Part shown: one piece after another, positions 1 to 9,908 of the stretch
How the letters are laid out: each line of letters opens with the position of its first letter
Position numbering within the stretch: position 1 is the stretch's first letter
Assembly (NCBI RefSeq): GCF_039542345.1
Contig: NZ_BAABHY010000006.1
Location: 186,001-250,000 of the forward strand
DNA length: 64,000 nucleotides
Direction: 5' to 3'
Source: Orbus sasakiae
GTDB taxonomy: Bacteria; Pseudomonadota; Gammaproteobacteria; Enterobacterales; Orbaceae
Notes under the pieces: generated by a model
Told to the model about the DNA's origin: nothing
Database searches by the model: none
The model's input: the letters and a program-made list of their open reading frames with translations, nothing else
Program-made: the position numbers and the translations under genes

Positions 1-1
1 C

Positions 2-3000
2 TTTGAAAAAACCGTATTTGAAGTTGCAAAATCTAAATTAAAAATGGATTTACTGCCTGAACGTTTACGTGGCGAAACCGCCCTTTTTGATATTGAGTCG
101 AAAGGACAAGTTTATATCGAAAAAGGCCGCCGTATTACAGCAAGACATATCAGACAATTAGAAAAAGATAAAATTACTAAAATCGATGTGCCTGTTGAGT
201 ATATTATTGGTAAAGTTCTGGCAAAAAATTATGTTAATGAAAGTACTGGTGAGATTATTGCTCCTGCCAATACACCAATTTCATTAGAGTTACTGGCTGA
301 ATTAACTAATGCTGGTTACAAAAAGATTGAAACATTATTTACCAACGATCTTGACCACGGTTCATTTATTTCAGAAACATTAAATGTTGATCCAACAAAC
401 GACAGATTAAGCGCGCTTGTTGAAATCTATCGTATGATGCGTCCTGGTGAGCCACCAACAAAAGAAGCCGCAGAATCATTATTTGAAAATTTATTCTTTA
501 CTGAAGAACGTTATGATTTATCGGCTGTAGGTCGAATGAAGTTTAACCGTTCATTAAATCGTGATGATATTGAAGGTAGTAGCGTATTAACTAAAGAAGA
601 CATTATCGAAGTAATGAAAAAACTCATTGCTATCCGTAATGGTCACGGTGACGTGGACGATATTGACCACTTAGGTAACCGTCGTATCCGTAGTGTTGGT
701 GAAATGGCTGAAAACCAATTCCGTATTGGTTTAGTCCGTGTTGAACGAGCAGTGAAAGAACGCTTATCATTAGGTGATCTTGATGCATTAATGCCACAAG
801 ACATGATCAATGCAAAACCAATTTCAGCTGCAATTCGTGAGTTCTTTGGTTCAAGCCAGTTATCTCAGTTTATGGACCAAAATAACCCATTATCTGAAAT
901 TACACATAAACGTCGTATTTCTGCATTAGGACCTGGTGGTTTAACGCGTGAACGTGCTGGCTTTGAAGTCCGTGACGTACATCCAACCCATTACGGTCGA
1001 GTGTGTCCAATCGAAACCCCTGAAGGGCCAAATATCGGTTTGATCAACTCACTTGCGGTATATGCTCGTACCAACGAATATGGTTTCTTAGAAACTCCAT
1101 ACCGTCGTGTAATTGATGGCGTTGTGACCGATGAAATTAACTACTTATCAGCAATCGATGAAAGTACTTATGTTATTGCTCAGGCTAACTCAAACTTAGA
1201 TGATGATGGTCGCTTCAAAGAAGATCTGATTACATGTCGTTTAAACGGTGAGTCTGGTTTATACAGTGCTGATCAAGTTAACTATATGGACGTTTCAACA
1301 CAACAGATCGTGTCGGTCGGTGCGTCGTTGATTCCATTCCTTGAACACGATGATGCGAACCGTGCCTTAATGGGTGCGAACATGCAACGTCAGGCAGTGC
1401 CAACATTAAAAGCGGAAAAACCGTTTGTTGGTACAGGTATGGAACGTGCAGTAGCGGTTGACTCAGGTGTAACGGTTGTTGCCAAACGTGGTGGTAGCGT
1501 TCAATATGTGGATGCATCACGTATCGTGATTAATGTGAATCCTGATGAGATGTATTCAGGTGAAGCTGGTATTGATATCTACAACTTGACTAAATACACT
1601 CGTTCAAACCAAAACACGTGTATCAACCAAATTCCATGTGTTGATTTAGGTGAAAAAGTTGAACGTGGTGACGTATTAGCTGATGGTCCTTCAACAGACC
1701 TTGGTGAATTAGCCTTAGGTCAAAACATGCGAGTGGCATTTATGCCATGGAATGGTTATAACTTCGAAGACTCAATCTTAGTGTCTGAAAAAGTCGTGCA
1801 AGATGACCGTTTCACTTCGATTCATATTCAAGAATTATCCTGTGTGTCTCGTGACACGAAATTGGGTGCTGAAGAAATTACAGCGGATATCCCAAATGTT
1901 GGTGAAGCTGCATTATCTAAGCTCGATGAATCAGGAATTGTGTATATCGGTGCTGAAGTGAAAGGTGGTGATATTCTGGTTGGTAAAGTGACACCAAAAG
2001 GTGAAACACAATTAACACCAGAAGAAAAACTACTTCGCGCTATTTTTGGTGAAAAAGCCTCAGATGTTAAAGATACTTCGTTGCGTGTACCAAATGGTGT
2101 ATCAGGTACTGTTATTGACGTCCAAGTCTTTACGCGTGATGGCGTTGCTAAAGATAAACGTGCTCTTGAAATTGAAGATATGCAGTTAAAACAAGCTAAG
2201 AAAGATTTAACTGAAGAGTTCAAAATCTTAGAAGCAGCGTTATTTGCTCGTATTAAAGATATTCTTGTGGCAGGTGGTATTGAAGCAAGTAAACTTGATG
2301 TGTTATCACGTGAGAAATGGTTAACAATTGGCTTGTCTAAAGAAGATAAACAAGCGCAATTGGAAGAGCTTGCTGCTCAGTATGATGAAATCAAAGCTGA
2401 ATTTGATAAGAAACTTGAAGCTAAGCGAATGAAAATCACGCAAGGCGATGATTTACAACCAGGTGTTCTAAAAATTGTTAAGGTGTATTTAGCGGTTAAA
2501 CGTCAAATCCAACCGGGTGATAAAATGGCGGGTCGTCATGGTAACAAAGGGGTTATTTCAAAAATTAACCCAATTGAAGATATGCCATATGACGAAACGG
2601 GTTGTCCGGTCGATATCGTGCTAAATCCACTTGGTGTTCCATCTCGTATGAACATCGGTCAGATTTTAGAAACCCATTTAGGGATGGCTGCTAAAGGTAT
2701 CGGTATTAAAATTGATACAATGTTAAAAGAACAACAAGAGTTAGCTAAATTACGTGACTTTATTCAAAAAGCTTATGATTTAGGTCTTGGTGCATCACAA
2801 AAAGTTAACGTTGCTGAATTTACTGATCAAGAAGTGAAGACTTTAGCACAAAATCTTCGTAATGGTATGCCGCTTGCAACACCTGTATTTGATGGTGCAA
2901 AAGAAGCTGAAATTAAATCATTACTTGAGTTAGGTGATATTCCAACATCAGGGCAAATTACCCTTTATGATGGCCGCACTGGTGAGAAGTTTGAACGTCC

Positions 3001-3358
3001 AGTAACTGTTGGTTACATGTACATGTTAAAACTTAACCACCTTGTTGATGACAAGATGCATGCTCGTTCAACGGGTTCATACAGCTTGGTTACTCAGCAA
3101 CCGCTTGGTGGTAAAGCTCAGTTCGGTGGTCAGCGCTTTGGTGAGATGGAAGTGTGGGCACTTGAAGCTTATGGTGCTGCATATACTCTACAAGAAATGT
3201 TGACAGTAAAATCGGATGACGTAAACGGTCGTACGAAGATGTATAAAAATATTGTAGATGGTGATCATCGTATGGAACCAGCTATTCCTGAATCATTTAA
3301 CGTATTGTTAAAAGAGATCAGATCGCTTGGTATCAATATTGAATTAGATGAAGAGTAA
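2..3358 (+). CDS. rpoB: RNA polymerase beta subunit, 5' end outside window
   Basis: This is the catalytic beta subunit of RNA polymerase. The reading frame is open from base 2, so the gene enters from the left; the 1118 codons present correspond to roughly residue 225 onward of the 1342-residue E. coli protein, and an ATG at 44 is internal. The rifampicin-binding cluster (FFGSSQLSQFMDQNNPLSE, then THKRRISALGPGGL) lies at about 842-943 and carries the usual sensitive-type residues. The C-terminus SLGINIELDEE is family-typical. rpoC follows 87 bp downstream in the same transcript. Identity is certain; only completeness is affected by the window edge. Confidence 0.99.
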   Translation, partial: FEKTVFEVAKSKLKMDLLPERLRGETALFDIESKGQVYIEKGRRITARHIRQLEKDKITKIDVPVEYIIGKVLAKNYVNESTGEIIAPANTPISLELLAELTNAGYKKIETLFTNDLDHGSFISETLNVDPTNDRLSALVEIYRMMRPGEPPTKEAAESLFENLFFTEERYDLSAVGRMKFNRSLNRDDIEGSSVLTKEDIIEVMKKLIAIRNGHGDVDDIDHLGNRRIRSVGEMAENQFRIGLVRVERAVKERLSLGDLDALMPQDMINAKPISAAIREFFGSSQLSQFMDQNNPLSEITHKRRISALGPGGLTRERAGFEVRDVHPTHYGRVCPIETPEGPNIGLINSLAVYARTNEYGFLETPYRRVIDGVVTDEINYLSAIDESTYVIAQANSNLDDDGRFKEDLITCRLNGESGLYSADQVNYMDVSTQQIVSVGASLIPFLEHDDANRALMGANMQRQAVPTLKAEKPFVGTGMERAVAVDSGVTVVAKRGGSVQYVDASRIVINVNPDEMYSGEAGIDIYNLTKYTRSNQNTCINQIPCVDLGEKVERGDVLADGPSTDLGELALGQNMRVAFMPWNGYNFEDSILVSEKVVQDDRFTSIHIQELSCVSRDTKLGAEEITADIPNVGEAALSKLDESGIVYIGAEVKGGDILVGKVTPKGETQLTPEEKLLRAIFGEKASDVKDTSLRVPNGVSGTVIDVQVFTRDGVAKDKRALEIEDMQLKQAKKDLTEEFKILEAALFARIKDILVAGGIEASKLDVLSREKWLTIGLSKEDKQAQLEELAAQYDEIKAEFDKKLEAKRMKITQGDDLQPGVLKIVKVYLAVKRQIQPGDKMAGRHGNKGVISKINPIEDMPYDETGCPVDIVLNPLGVPSRMNIGQILETHLGMAAKGIGIKIDTMLKEQQELAKLRDFIQKAYDLGLGASQKVNVAEFTDQEVKTLAQNLRNGMPLATPVFDGAKEAEIKSLLELGDIPTSGQITLYDGRTGEKFERPVTVGYMYMLKLNHLVDDKMHARSTGSYSLVTQQPLGGKAQFGGQRFGEMEVWALEAYGAAYTLQEMLTVKSDDVNGRTKMYKNIVDGDHRMEPAIPESFNVLLKEIRSLGINIELDEE

Positions 3359-3388
3359 TTGTTCTGATTTTAAGATTGCTATTTATAC

Positions 3389-3416
3389 GGGTAATCGGCT
3401 AACAATGCGATTACCC
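3389..3416 (+). other. Hairpin in rpoB-rpoC spacer
   Basis: A perfect 9-bp inverted repeat (GGGTAATCG at 3389-3397, CGATTACCC at 3408-3416) with a 10-nt loop sits between the rpoB stop and the rpoC ribosome binding site. No T-run follows, so it is not a standard intrinsic terminator. It may act in processing or stability of the rpoBC mRNA, or cause partial attenuation. Confidence 0.6.
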
Positions 3417-3445
3417 AGTTGGTTTAACTCCATAGGAGCCAATTA

Positions 3446-6400
3446 GTGAAAGACTTATTAAAGTTTCTAAAAGCACAAACTAAAACTGAAGAGTTTGATG
3501 CGATTAAAATTGGGTTAGCGTCACCAGACATGATCCGTTCATGGTCATTTGGTGAAGTTAAAAAACCAGAAACCATTAACTACCGCACATTTAAACCTGA
3601 GCGTGACGGTTTATTCTGTGCCAGAATTTTTGGTCCAGTAAAAGATTACGAATGTTTATGTGGAAAATATAAACGTTTAAAACACCGTGGTGTGATCTGT
3701 GAAAAATGTGGTGTTGAGGTGACTCAAGCTAAAGTTCGTCGTGAGCGAATGGGGCATATTGAGTTAGCATCTCCAACTGCACACATTTGGTTCCTTAAAT
3801 CACTGCCATCTCGTATTGGTTTATTACTTGATATGCCACTACGTGATATTGAGCGTGTGCTTTATTTTGAATCATTTATGGTTCTTGACGGCGGTATGAC
3901 AAATTTAGACCGTGGTCAAATTTTAACTGAAGAACAATACCTTGATGCACTTGAAGAGTTTGGTGACGAATTTGATGCGCGTATGGGTGCTGAAGCCATT
4001 CAAGAGTTATTACGCAATTTAGATTTAAATGCGGAATGTGAAACATTACGTGATGAGTTATCAACGACTAACTCTGAAACTAAACGTAAGAAACTCACTA
4101 AGCGTATCAAAATTATTGAAGCTTTTGTTCAGTCAGAAAATAAACCTGAATGGATGATTTTGAACGTATTACCGGTGCTTCCACCTGATTTACGTCCATT
4201 AGTGCCACTCGATGGTGGTCGTTTTGCAACGTCAGATCTCAATGATTTATATCGTCGTGTGATCAACCGTAATAACCGTTTAAAACGTCTATTAGATCTT
4301 GCAGCCCCTGATATTATTGTACGTAACGAAAAACGTATGTTACAAGAATCCGTCGATGCATTATTAGATAATGGTCGTCGTGGCCGTGCAATTACTGGTT
4401 CAAATAAACGCCCATTAAAATCACTTGCTGATATGATTAAAGGTAAGCAAGGTCGTTTCCGTCAAAACTTACTTGGTAAACGTGTTGACTACTCTGGTCG
4501 TTCTGTAATTACAGTGGGTCCATACTTACGTCTACACCAATGTGGTTTACCGAAAAAAATGGCACTTGAGCTATTTAAACCATTTATTTATGGCAAATTA
4601 GAGCGTCGTGGTTATGCGACGACGATTAAAGCCGCTAAAAAAATGGTTGAACGTGAAGATGCGATTGTTTGGGATATTTTAGATGAAGTGATTCGTGAAC
4701 ATCCGGTATTATTAAACCGTGCTCCAACACTTCACAGATTAGGTATTCAAGCATTTGAACCCATCCTAATCGAAGGTAAAGCGATTCAGTTACATCCATT
4801 AGTTTGTGCGGCATTCAACGCCGACTTCGATGGTGACCAAATGGCTGTACACGTTCCATTAACACTTGAAGCGCAAATTGAAGCCCGTGCATTGATGATG
4901 TCAACTAACAATATCCTATCGCCAGCAAGTGGTGAGCCGATTATTGTTCCATCACAAGACGTGGTACTTGGTCTTTACTATATGACGCGTGATAAAATTA
5001 ACGCGAAAGGTGAAGGCATGGTATTAACAGGCCCTAAAGAAGCAGAAAAACTGTATCGTTTAGGTGTGGCTGAATTGCATGCGCGTGTTAAAGTGCGTAT
5101 TACTGAATATCACCGTAATGATGCTGATGAATGGCAAGAGTCAATTTCACTAGTTGACACAACAATTGGTCGCTCAATTTTATGGTTAATTATGCCTAAA
5201 GGGTTACCGTTCTCTGTGGTTAACCAGCCGTTAGGTAAGAAAGCAATTTCTAAAATCTTAAACGTGTGTTATCGCCAATTAGGTATGAAAGAGACCGTTA
5301 TTCTAGCTGATCAGGTGATGTATACTGGTTTTGCTTACGCAGCACGTTCAGGTGTATCTGTTGGTATTGATGATATGGTTATTCCAGCTAAGAAAGCGGG
5401 TATCATTAATGAAGCAGAAACCGAAGTTGCTGAAATTCAAGAACAGTTCCAATCAGGTTTAGTAACAGCTGGTGAACGTTATAACAAAGTTATCGATATT
5501 TGGGCAGCCGCTAATGAACGTGTTGCTAAAGCGATGATGGATAACTTATCCACTGAAAAAGTTATCAATAAAGAAGGTAAAGAAGAGACGCAATCATCAT
5601 TTAATAGCATTTATATGATGGCCGACTCAGGTGCTCGTGGTTCGGCAGCGCAGATTCGTCAGCTTGCTGGTATGCGTGGTTTGATGGCAAAACCAGACGG
5701 TTCTATCATTGAAACACCAATCACAGCAAACTTCCGTGAAGGCTTAAACGTACTTCAGTACTTTATTTCTACGCATGGTGCGCGTAAAGGTTTAGCCGAT
5801 ACAGCATTAAAAACAGCAAACTCAGGTTACTTAACTCGTCGTTTAGTTGACGTGGCGCAAGACCTTGTTGTTATTCAAGATGACTGTGGAACACACGAAG
5901 GTGTGATCATGACCCCAGTGATTGAAGGTGGTGATGTAAAAGAGCCACTACGTGAACGTGTATTAGGTCGTGTCACTGCGGAAGACGTATTAAAACCGGG
6001 TAGTGCAGATATCTTGATTCCACGTAACACGTTACTTGACGAAGCATTCTGTGATTTATTAGAAGCGGAATTAATTGATAGTGTTAAAGTACGTTCAGTG
6101 GTTTCATGTGATACAGACTTCGGTGTTTGTGCAAACTGTTATGGACGTGACTTAGCACGTGGTCATTTAGTGAATAAAGGTGAAGCAATCGGGGTTATTG
6201 CAGCACAATCAATCGGTGAACCAGGTACACAGTTAACGATGCGTACGTTCCACATCGGTGGTGCGGCATCAAGGGCTGCAGCTGAATCAAGCGTACAAGT
6301 TAAAAACAACGGTAATGTTAAATTATCGAATGCTAAATTTGTTATCAATCCAGACAAAAAACTTGTTATTACCTCTCGTAATACAGCGTTAACGGTGGTT

Positions 6401-7663
6401 GATGAACTTGGTCGTATGAAAGAGACGTATAAAGTCCCTTACGGTGCGATTTTAACCAAAGGTACAGGTAGCACAGTTAAAGCGGGTGAAACCGTTGCAA
6501 ACTGGGATCCACATACCATGCCAGTTGTATCAGAGGTTCAAGGTTTAGTTAAGTTTGTTGATATGGTTGATGGTCAATCAATTACGCGTCAAACTGATGA
6601 GTTAACAGGTTTATCTTCAATTGTTGTACTTGATGTTGCAGAAAGAACCGCAGCTGGTAAAGATCTGCGTCCTGCAATCAAAATTGTCGATGCGAAAGGT
6701 AAAGATGTGTTTGTAACAGGTTCAGAAATGCCTGCACAATACTTCTTACCAGGTAAAGCATTAGTACAATTAGAAGATGGTGCGCAAATCAATATCGGTG
6801 ATGTACTTGCTCGTATTCCACAAGCATCGGTAGGTACTAAAGATATTACCGGTGGTCTACCTCGCGTTGCAGATCTATTTGAAGCGCGTAAACCAAAAGA
6901 ACCCGCTATCCTTGCTGAAATCGATGGTATTGTTTCATTTGGTAAAGAGACAAAAGGTAAACGTCGTTTGGTTATTTCACCAGCTGATGGCAGCGAACCA
7001 TACGAAGAGATGATTCCTAAATGGCGTCAGCTTAACGTATTTGAAGGTGAGCATGTTGAACGTGGTGATGTGATTTCAGATGGTCCAGAATCACCGCATG
7101 ATATTTTACGTTTACGTGGCGTAAATGCTGTAACGCGTTATATTGTTAACGAAGTACAGGAAGTTTATCGCTTACAAGGCGTAAAAATCAATGATAAACA
7201 CATTGAAGTTATCGTTCGTCAGATGCTGCGTAAAGCAACGATCATGAATACAGGTAATTCACGCTTACTTGAAGGTGAGCAATTAGAAGTATCTCGTATT
7301 AAAATAATGAATCGTGAACTTGAAGCACAAGGTAAAGAACCAGCAACTTATATCCATGACTTGCTAGGGATTACTAAAGCATCATTGACAACTGAATCAT
7401 TTATTTCTGCCGCATCGTTCCAAGAAACAACACGCGTGTTAACGGAAGCTGCTGTCGCTGGTAAAAATGATGAACTTCGTGGTCTTAAAGAAAACGTTAT
7501 TGTTGGTCGATTGATTCCAGCAGGTACGGGTTATGCTTACCATAAAGAACGCTTACGTAAACGTTCTGTCGGGGTAGACACAACAACAGTATCTGAGCCA
7601 ACCATGACTGCTGAAGAAGCAACTGCCAACTTAGCAGAGCTACTTAACTCAGCTGAAGACTAA
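3446..7663 (+). CDS. rpoC: RNA polymerase beta' subunit
   Basis: RpoC forms the active-site clamp half of RNA polymerase. The protein has 1405 residues against 1407 in E. coli and begins at a GTG (MKDLLKFLKAQTKTEEF), preceded by AGGAG, as in E. coli. Zinc ribbon cysteines are at C70, C72, C85 and C88. The magnesium-binding loop NADFDGDQ places the three catalytic aspartates at D460, D462 and D464. The second zinc site includes the cysteines of SCDTDFGVCANCYGRDL. It is the last gene of the rpoBC transcript, ending at a strong terminator. Nothing is missing or disrupted. Confidence 0.99.
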   Translation: MKDLLKFLKAQTKTEEFDAIKIGLASPDMIRSWSFGEVKKPETINYRTFKPERDGLFCARIFGPVKDYECLCGKYKRLKHRGVICEKCGVEVTQAKVRRERMGHIELASPTAHIWFLKSLPSRIGLLLDMPLRDIERVLYFESFMVLDGGMTNLDRGQILTEEQYLDALEEFGDEFDARMGAEAIQELLRNLDLNAECETLRDELSTTNSETKRKKLTKRIKIIEAFVQSENKPEWMILNVLPVLPPDLRPLVPLDGGRFATSDLNDLYRRVINRNNRLKRLLDLAAPDIIVRNEKRMLQESVDALLDNGRRGRAITGSNKRPLKSLADMIKGKQGRFRQNLLGKRVDYSGRSVITVGPYLRLHQCGLPKKMALELFKPFIYGKLERRGYATTIKAAKKMVEREDAIVWDILDEVIREHPVLLNRAPTLHRLGIQAFEPILIEGKAIQLHPLVCAAFNADFDGDQMAVHVPLTLEAQIEARALMMSTNNILSPASGEPIIVPSQDVVLGLYYMTRDKINAKGEGMVLTGPKEAEKLYRLGVAELHARVKVRITEYHRNDADEWQESISLVDTTIGRSILWLIMPKGLPFSVVNQPLGKKAISKILNVCYRQLGMKETVILADQVMYTGFAYAARSGVSVGIDDMVIPAKKAGIINEAETEVAEIQEQFQSGLVTAGERYNKVIDIWAAANERVAKAMMDNLSTEKVINKEGKEETQSSFNSIYMMADSGARGSAAQIRQLAGMRGLMAKPDGSIIETPITANFREGLNVLQYFISTHGARKGLADTALKTANSGYLTRRLVDVAQDLVVIQDDCGTHEGVIMTPVIEGGDVKEPLRERVLGRVTAEDVLKPGSADILIPRNTLLDEAFCDLLEAELIDSVKVRSVVSCDTDFGVCANCYGRDLARGHLVNKGEAIGVIAAQSIGEPGTQLTMRTFHIGGAASRAAAESSVQVKNNGNVKLSNAKFVINPDKKLVITSRNTALTVVDELGRMKETYKVPYGAILTKGTGSTVKAGETVANWDPHTMPVVSEVQGLVKFVDMVDGQSITRQTDELTGLSSIVVLDVAERTAAGKDLRPAIKIVDAKGKDVFVTGSEMPAQYFLPGKALVQLEDGAQINIGDVLARIPQASVGTKDITGGLPRVADLFEARKPKEPAILAEIDGIVSFGKETKGKRRLVISPADGSEPYEEMIPKWRQLNVFEGEHVERGDVISDGPESPHDILRLRGVNAVTRYIVNEVQEVYRLQGVKINDKHIEVIVRQMLRKATIMNTGNSRLLEGEQLEVSRIKIMNRELEAQGKEPATYIHDLLGITKASLTTESFISAASFQETTRVLTEAAVAGKNDELRGLKENVIVGRLIPAGTGYAYHKERLRKRSVGVDTTTVSEPTMTAEEATANLAELLNSAED

Positions 7664-7686
7664 TAGGTTGTTTCGCTTTCTAAATA

Positions 7687-7714
7687 AAAAAACCGCTTTT
7701 AAGCGGTTTTTTTT
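7687..7714 (+). terminator. Intrinsic terminator of rpoBC
   Basis: The stem AAACCGC / GCGGTTT encloses a short T/A loop and runs into eight T residues directly after the rpoC stop. This is a textbook Rho-independent terminator. Confidence 0.93.
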
Positions 7715-8034
7715 ATGAGTGAATGATAATCATGACGCTGTGGCCCATTAGTCATCACATTTATTCTTCCCCTCCTGATTATTGACTAAACTGGTTTTGT
7801 TTAATTTATGCGATGTGTCATACTATGATAAATAAGTTTGTTACTCTGGCTTAACTGTAATGTTGGCGATTCGCTTAATTAACATCACTTCGTGTAATGA
7901 ATGCTATGAACTTAAAAGAGATGACTTAAATCATGATAACGTTTTGTTATTATTTTAAGATGTAGGTAGATACAGTCACCAACGTATTTCATTTGATAAA
8001 CACAATACTTAGTATAAAAAAGAGAATATGAATT
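7715..8034. other. Intergenic region before yheU, no gene seen
   Basis: About 320 AT-rich bases between the rpoC terminator and yheU hold no convincing ORF. A near-perfect 14-bp palindrome (ATGACTTAAATCAT, 7921-7934) and a -10-like TATAAA shortly before yheU are the only structure noticed. They may be promoter or operator sequence, but no regulator can be assigned. Confidence 0.5.
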
Positions 8035-8250
8035 ATGATCATTCCTTGGCAAGAGCTAGATGAGTCAACGCTAATTAACATTATCGAGAGCTTTGTATTA
8101 CGCGAAGGGACGGATTATGGTGATATTGAAAAATCGCTTGCTGAAAAAGTTCAGGATGTCCGTGAGCAGCTCATCCAAGGCAAGGTTGTGATTGTATGGT
8201 CTGAATTACATGAAACCGTCGATTTGAAACCCACTGATAAATTGCTATAA
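8035..8250 (+). CDS. yheU: YheU family protein (UPF0270)
   Basis: A 71-residue soluble protein that aligns over its whole length with E. coli YheU (72 residues), sharing IPWQ near the start, IESFVLREGTDYG in the middle and VWSELHETV near the end. The biochemical function of the family is unknown. The next gene is crp; yheU and crp are also near neighbours in E. coli, which supports orthology. The start ATG follows a purine-rich AAAGAGAA segment. Confidence 0.92.
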   Translation: MIIPWQELDESTLINIIESFVLREGTDYGDIEKSLAEKVQDVREQLIQGKVVIVWSELHETVDLKPTDKLL

Positions 8251-8368
8251 AACCAAGCAGCAAAAGGTATAACAAGCGATTAAAATAATCTCTGATATAT
8301 AATTTTTTGAATAAGTTTGATATAGTGTCACATAATAACTCGATATTGTATAACTGGAGTAGGACCTA

Positions 8369-9001
8369 ATGATCATTAGCAAACAACAATCCGATACAAC
8401 GTTAGAATGGTTTTTATCCCATTGCCATATTCATAAATACCCAGCTAAGAGTACGTTAATTCATCAAGGTGAAAAAGCCGAAACACTTTATTACATTGTT
8501 AAAGGTGCTGCTGCAGTGCTCATTAAAGATGATGAAGGTAAAGAGATGATTCTTTCTTACCTCAGCCAAGGTGAATTTATCGGTGAATTAGGTTTATTTG
8601 AAGAAGGCATGGAACGTAGTGCATGGGTTAAAGCACGAACCAGTTGTGAAGTTGCAGAGATATCTTACAAAAAATTTAAACAACTGATTCAAGTTAATCC
8701 CGATATCTTAATGAAATTAGCCGCACAGATGGCAAATCGTTTACAAGTGACATCTGAAAAAGTGAGCAATTTAGCATTCCTTGATGTGGCTGGTCGAATA
8801 GCGCAAACGTTATTAAATCTTGCTAAACAACCTGATGCGATGACGCACCCAGATGGTATGCAAATCAAAATAACACGACAAGAAATCGGGCAAATTGTAG
8901 GTTGTTCAAGGGAAACGGTTGGGCGTATTCTAAAAATGTTGGAAGAGCAACATTTAATCTCTGCTCATGGTAAAACGATCGTTGTTTACGGTACGCGATG
9001 A
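8369..9001 (+). CDS. crp: cAMP receptor protein (CRP)
   Basis: Global cAMP-dependent transcription regulator of carbon use. It has 210 residues, exactly the E. coli length, and is nearly identical along its length. The N-terminal cyclic-nucleotide-binding domain includes GEFIGELGLFEEG and a conserved RSAW segment. The C-terminal helix-turn-helix (RQEIGQIVGCSRETVGRI, about residues 169-186) keeps the DNA-reading residues R, E and R, so the TGTGA-type operator specificity should be unchanged. The ATG is preceded by GGAGTAGG. The upstream 118 bp contains a GTGTCACA segment resembling a CRP half-site, compatible with autoregulation but not proven. Confidence 0.98.
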   Translation: MIISKQQSDTTLEWFLSHCHIHKYPAKSTLIHQGEKAETLYYIVKGAAAVLIKDDEGKEMILSYLSQGEFIGELGLFEEGMERSAWVKARTSCEVAEISYKKFKQLIQVNPDILMKLAAQMANRLQVTSEKVSNLAFLDVAGRIAQTLLNLAKQPDAMTHPDGMQIKITRQEIGQIVGCSRETVGRILKMLEEQHLISAHGKTIVVYGTR

Positions 9002-9174
9002 TAATTTTGTAAAGTTTATTTTAATTGAGCTCATTTTTTTTACATTTTTTTAATTATCTAATTGAATCTTTAAAGAAATATAAAGGCTTAAGGTAAGTAA
9101 AATAAATTTACTGGCTTTTATCGGTTATGTTAACATGATCATTAGTTTTTTATAGAAGTGTAAATAGGGAAGGC

Positions 9175-9894
9175 ATGACACAACATAAACTCATTCCAAA
9201 TCATGTAGCTATTATTATGGATGGAAATGGGCGATGGGCCAAAAATCGCAACCAGCTCCGTGTCGTTGGTCATCGAGCTGGCTTAAAAGCAGTAAGAAAA
9301 ACCGTTCAACATGCCAGTTTAATCGGCATTAAAGCGTTAACATTGTATGCTTTTAGCAGTGAAAACTGGAAAAGGCCAGAACAAGAAGTTTCAGCTTTGA
9401 TGTCTTTATTTGTCTACGCATTAAATCGTGAAGCCAAAGTGCTTCATAAAAATAATATTCGCTTGAATATTATCGGTGATACCGCTCGCTTTTCATCTCA
9501 ACTGCAATCCATGATTGATGATGTACAACAGCTAACCCTTCAAAATACAGGATTAGTGCTGAATATCGCAGCCAATTATGGTGGGCGATGGGACATTACT
9601 CACACCATTAAGTCAATTATTAAAAAAGTTAATGATAGCGAGATGACTGTCGATGATATTAATGAAGAAACCATCAATAACCAAATTTCATTACATGATC
9701 TTCCTGCAATTGATTTGGTGATTCGAACAGGTGGTGAATATCGTATAAGTAATTTTTTACTATGGCAAATTGCTTATTCTGAACTCTATTTTACTGATAT
9801 ACTATGGCCTGATTTTGATCGAAATGCACTTGATGAAGCTATTTCGACATTTAATAAGAGAGAGCGGCGTTTTGGCCGAGTCATAGAATCTTAA
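9175..9894 (+). CDS. uppS: Undecaprenyl diphosphate synthase
   Basis: Cis-prenyltransferase that condenses farnesyl-PP with eight isopentenyl-PP units to make the C55 lipid carrier for peptidoglycan and O-antigen. The 239 residues carry the catalytic signature IIMDGNGRWA with the essential aspartate at D16, the SSENWKRP segment, and the C-terminal RTGGEYRISNFLLWQ with the substrate-binding arginines. It is the first gene of a block running uppS-cdsA-rseP-bamA-skp-lpxD with short gaps, the same order as E. coli. In E. coli dxr precedes it; here crp does. A palindrome ATGTTAACAT (9127-9136) lies just upstream. Confidence 0.98.
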   Translation: MTQHKLIPNHVAIIMDGNGRWAKNRNQLRVVGHRAGLKAVRKTVQHASLIGIKALTLYAFSSENWKRPEQEVSALMSLFVYALNREAKVLHKNNIRLNIIGDTARFSSQLQSMIDDVQQLTLQNTGLVLNIAANYGGRWDITHTIKSIIKKVNDSEMTVDDINEETINNQISLHDLPAIDLVIRTGGEYRISNFLLWQIAYSELYFTDILWPDFDRNALDEAISTFNKRERRFGRVIES

Positions 9895-9908
9895 AATTAG
9901 GATAAGTA

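Noticed and set aside
842..943. Rifampicin-resistance substitution in rpoB
   Set aside because: The cluster reads as the sensitive type at the classical positions, including the serine, histidine and aspartate equivalents.
1828..2223. A 131-codon minus-strand open frame inside rpoB
   Set aside because: Antisense shadow of a highly conserved gene, Ser-rich composition, no start signal.
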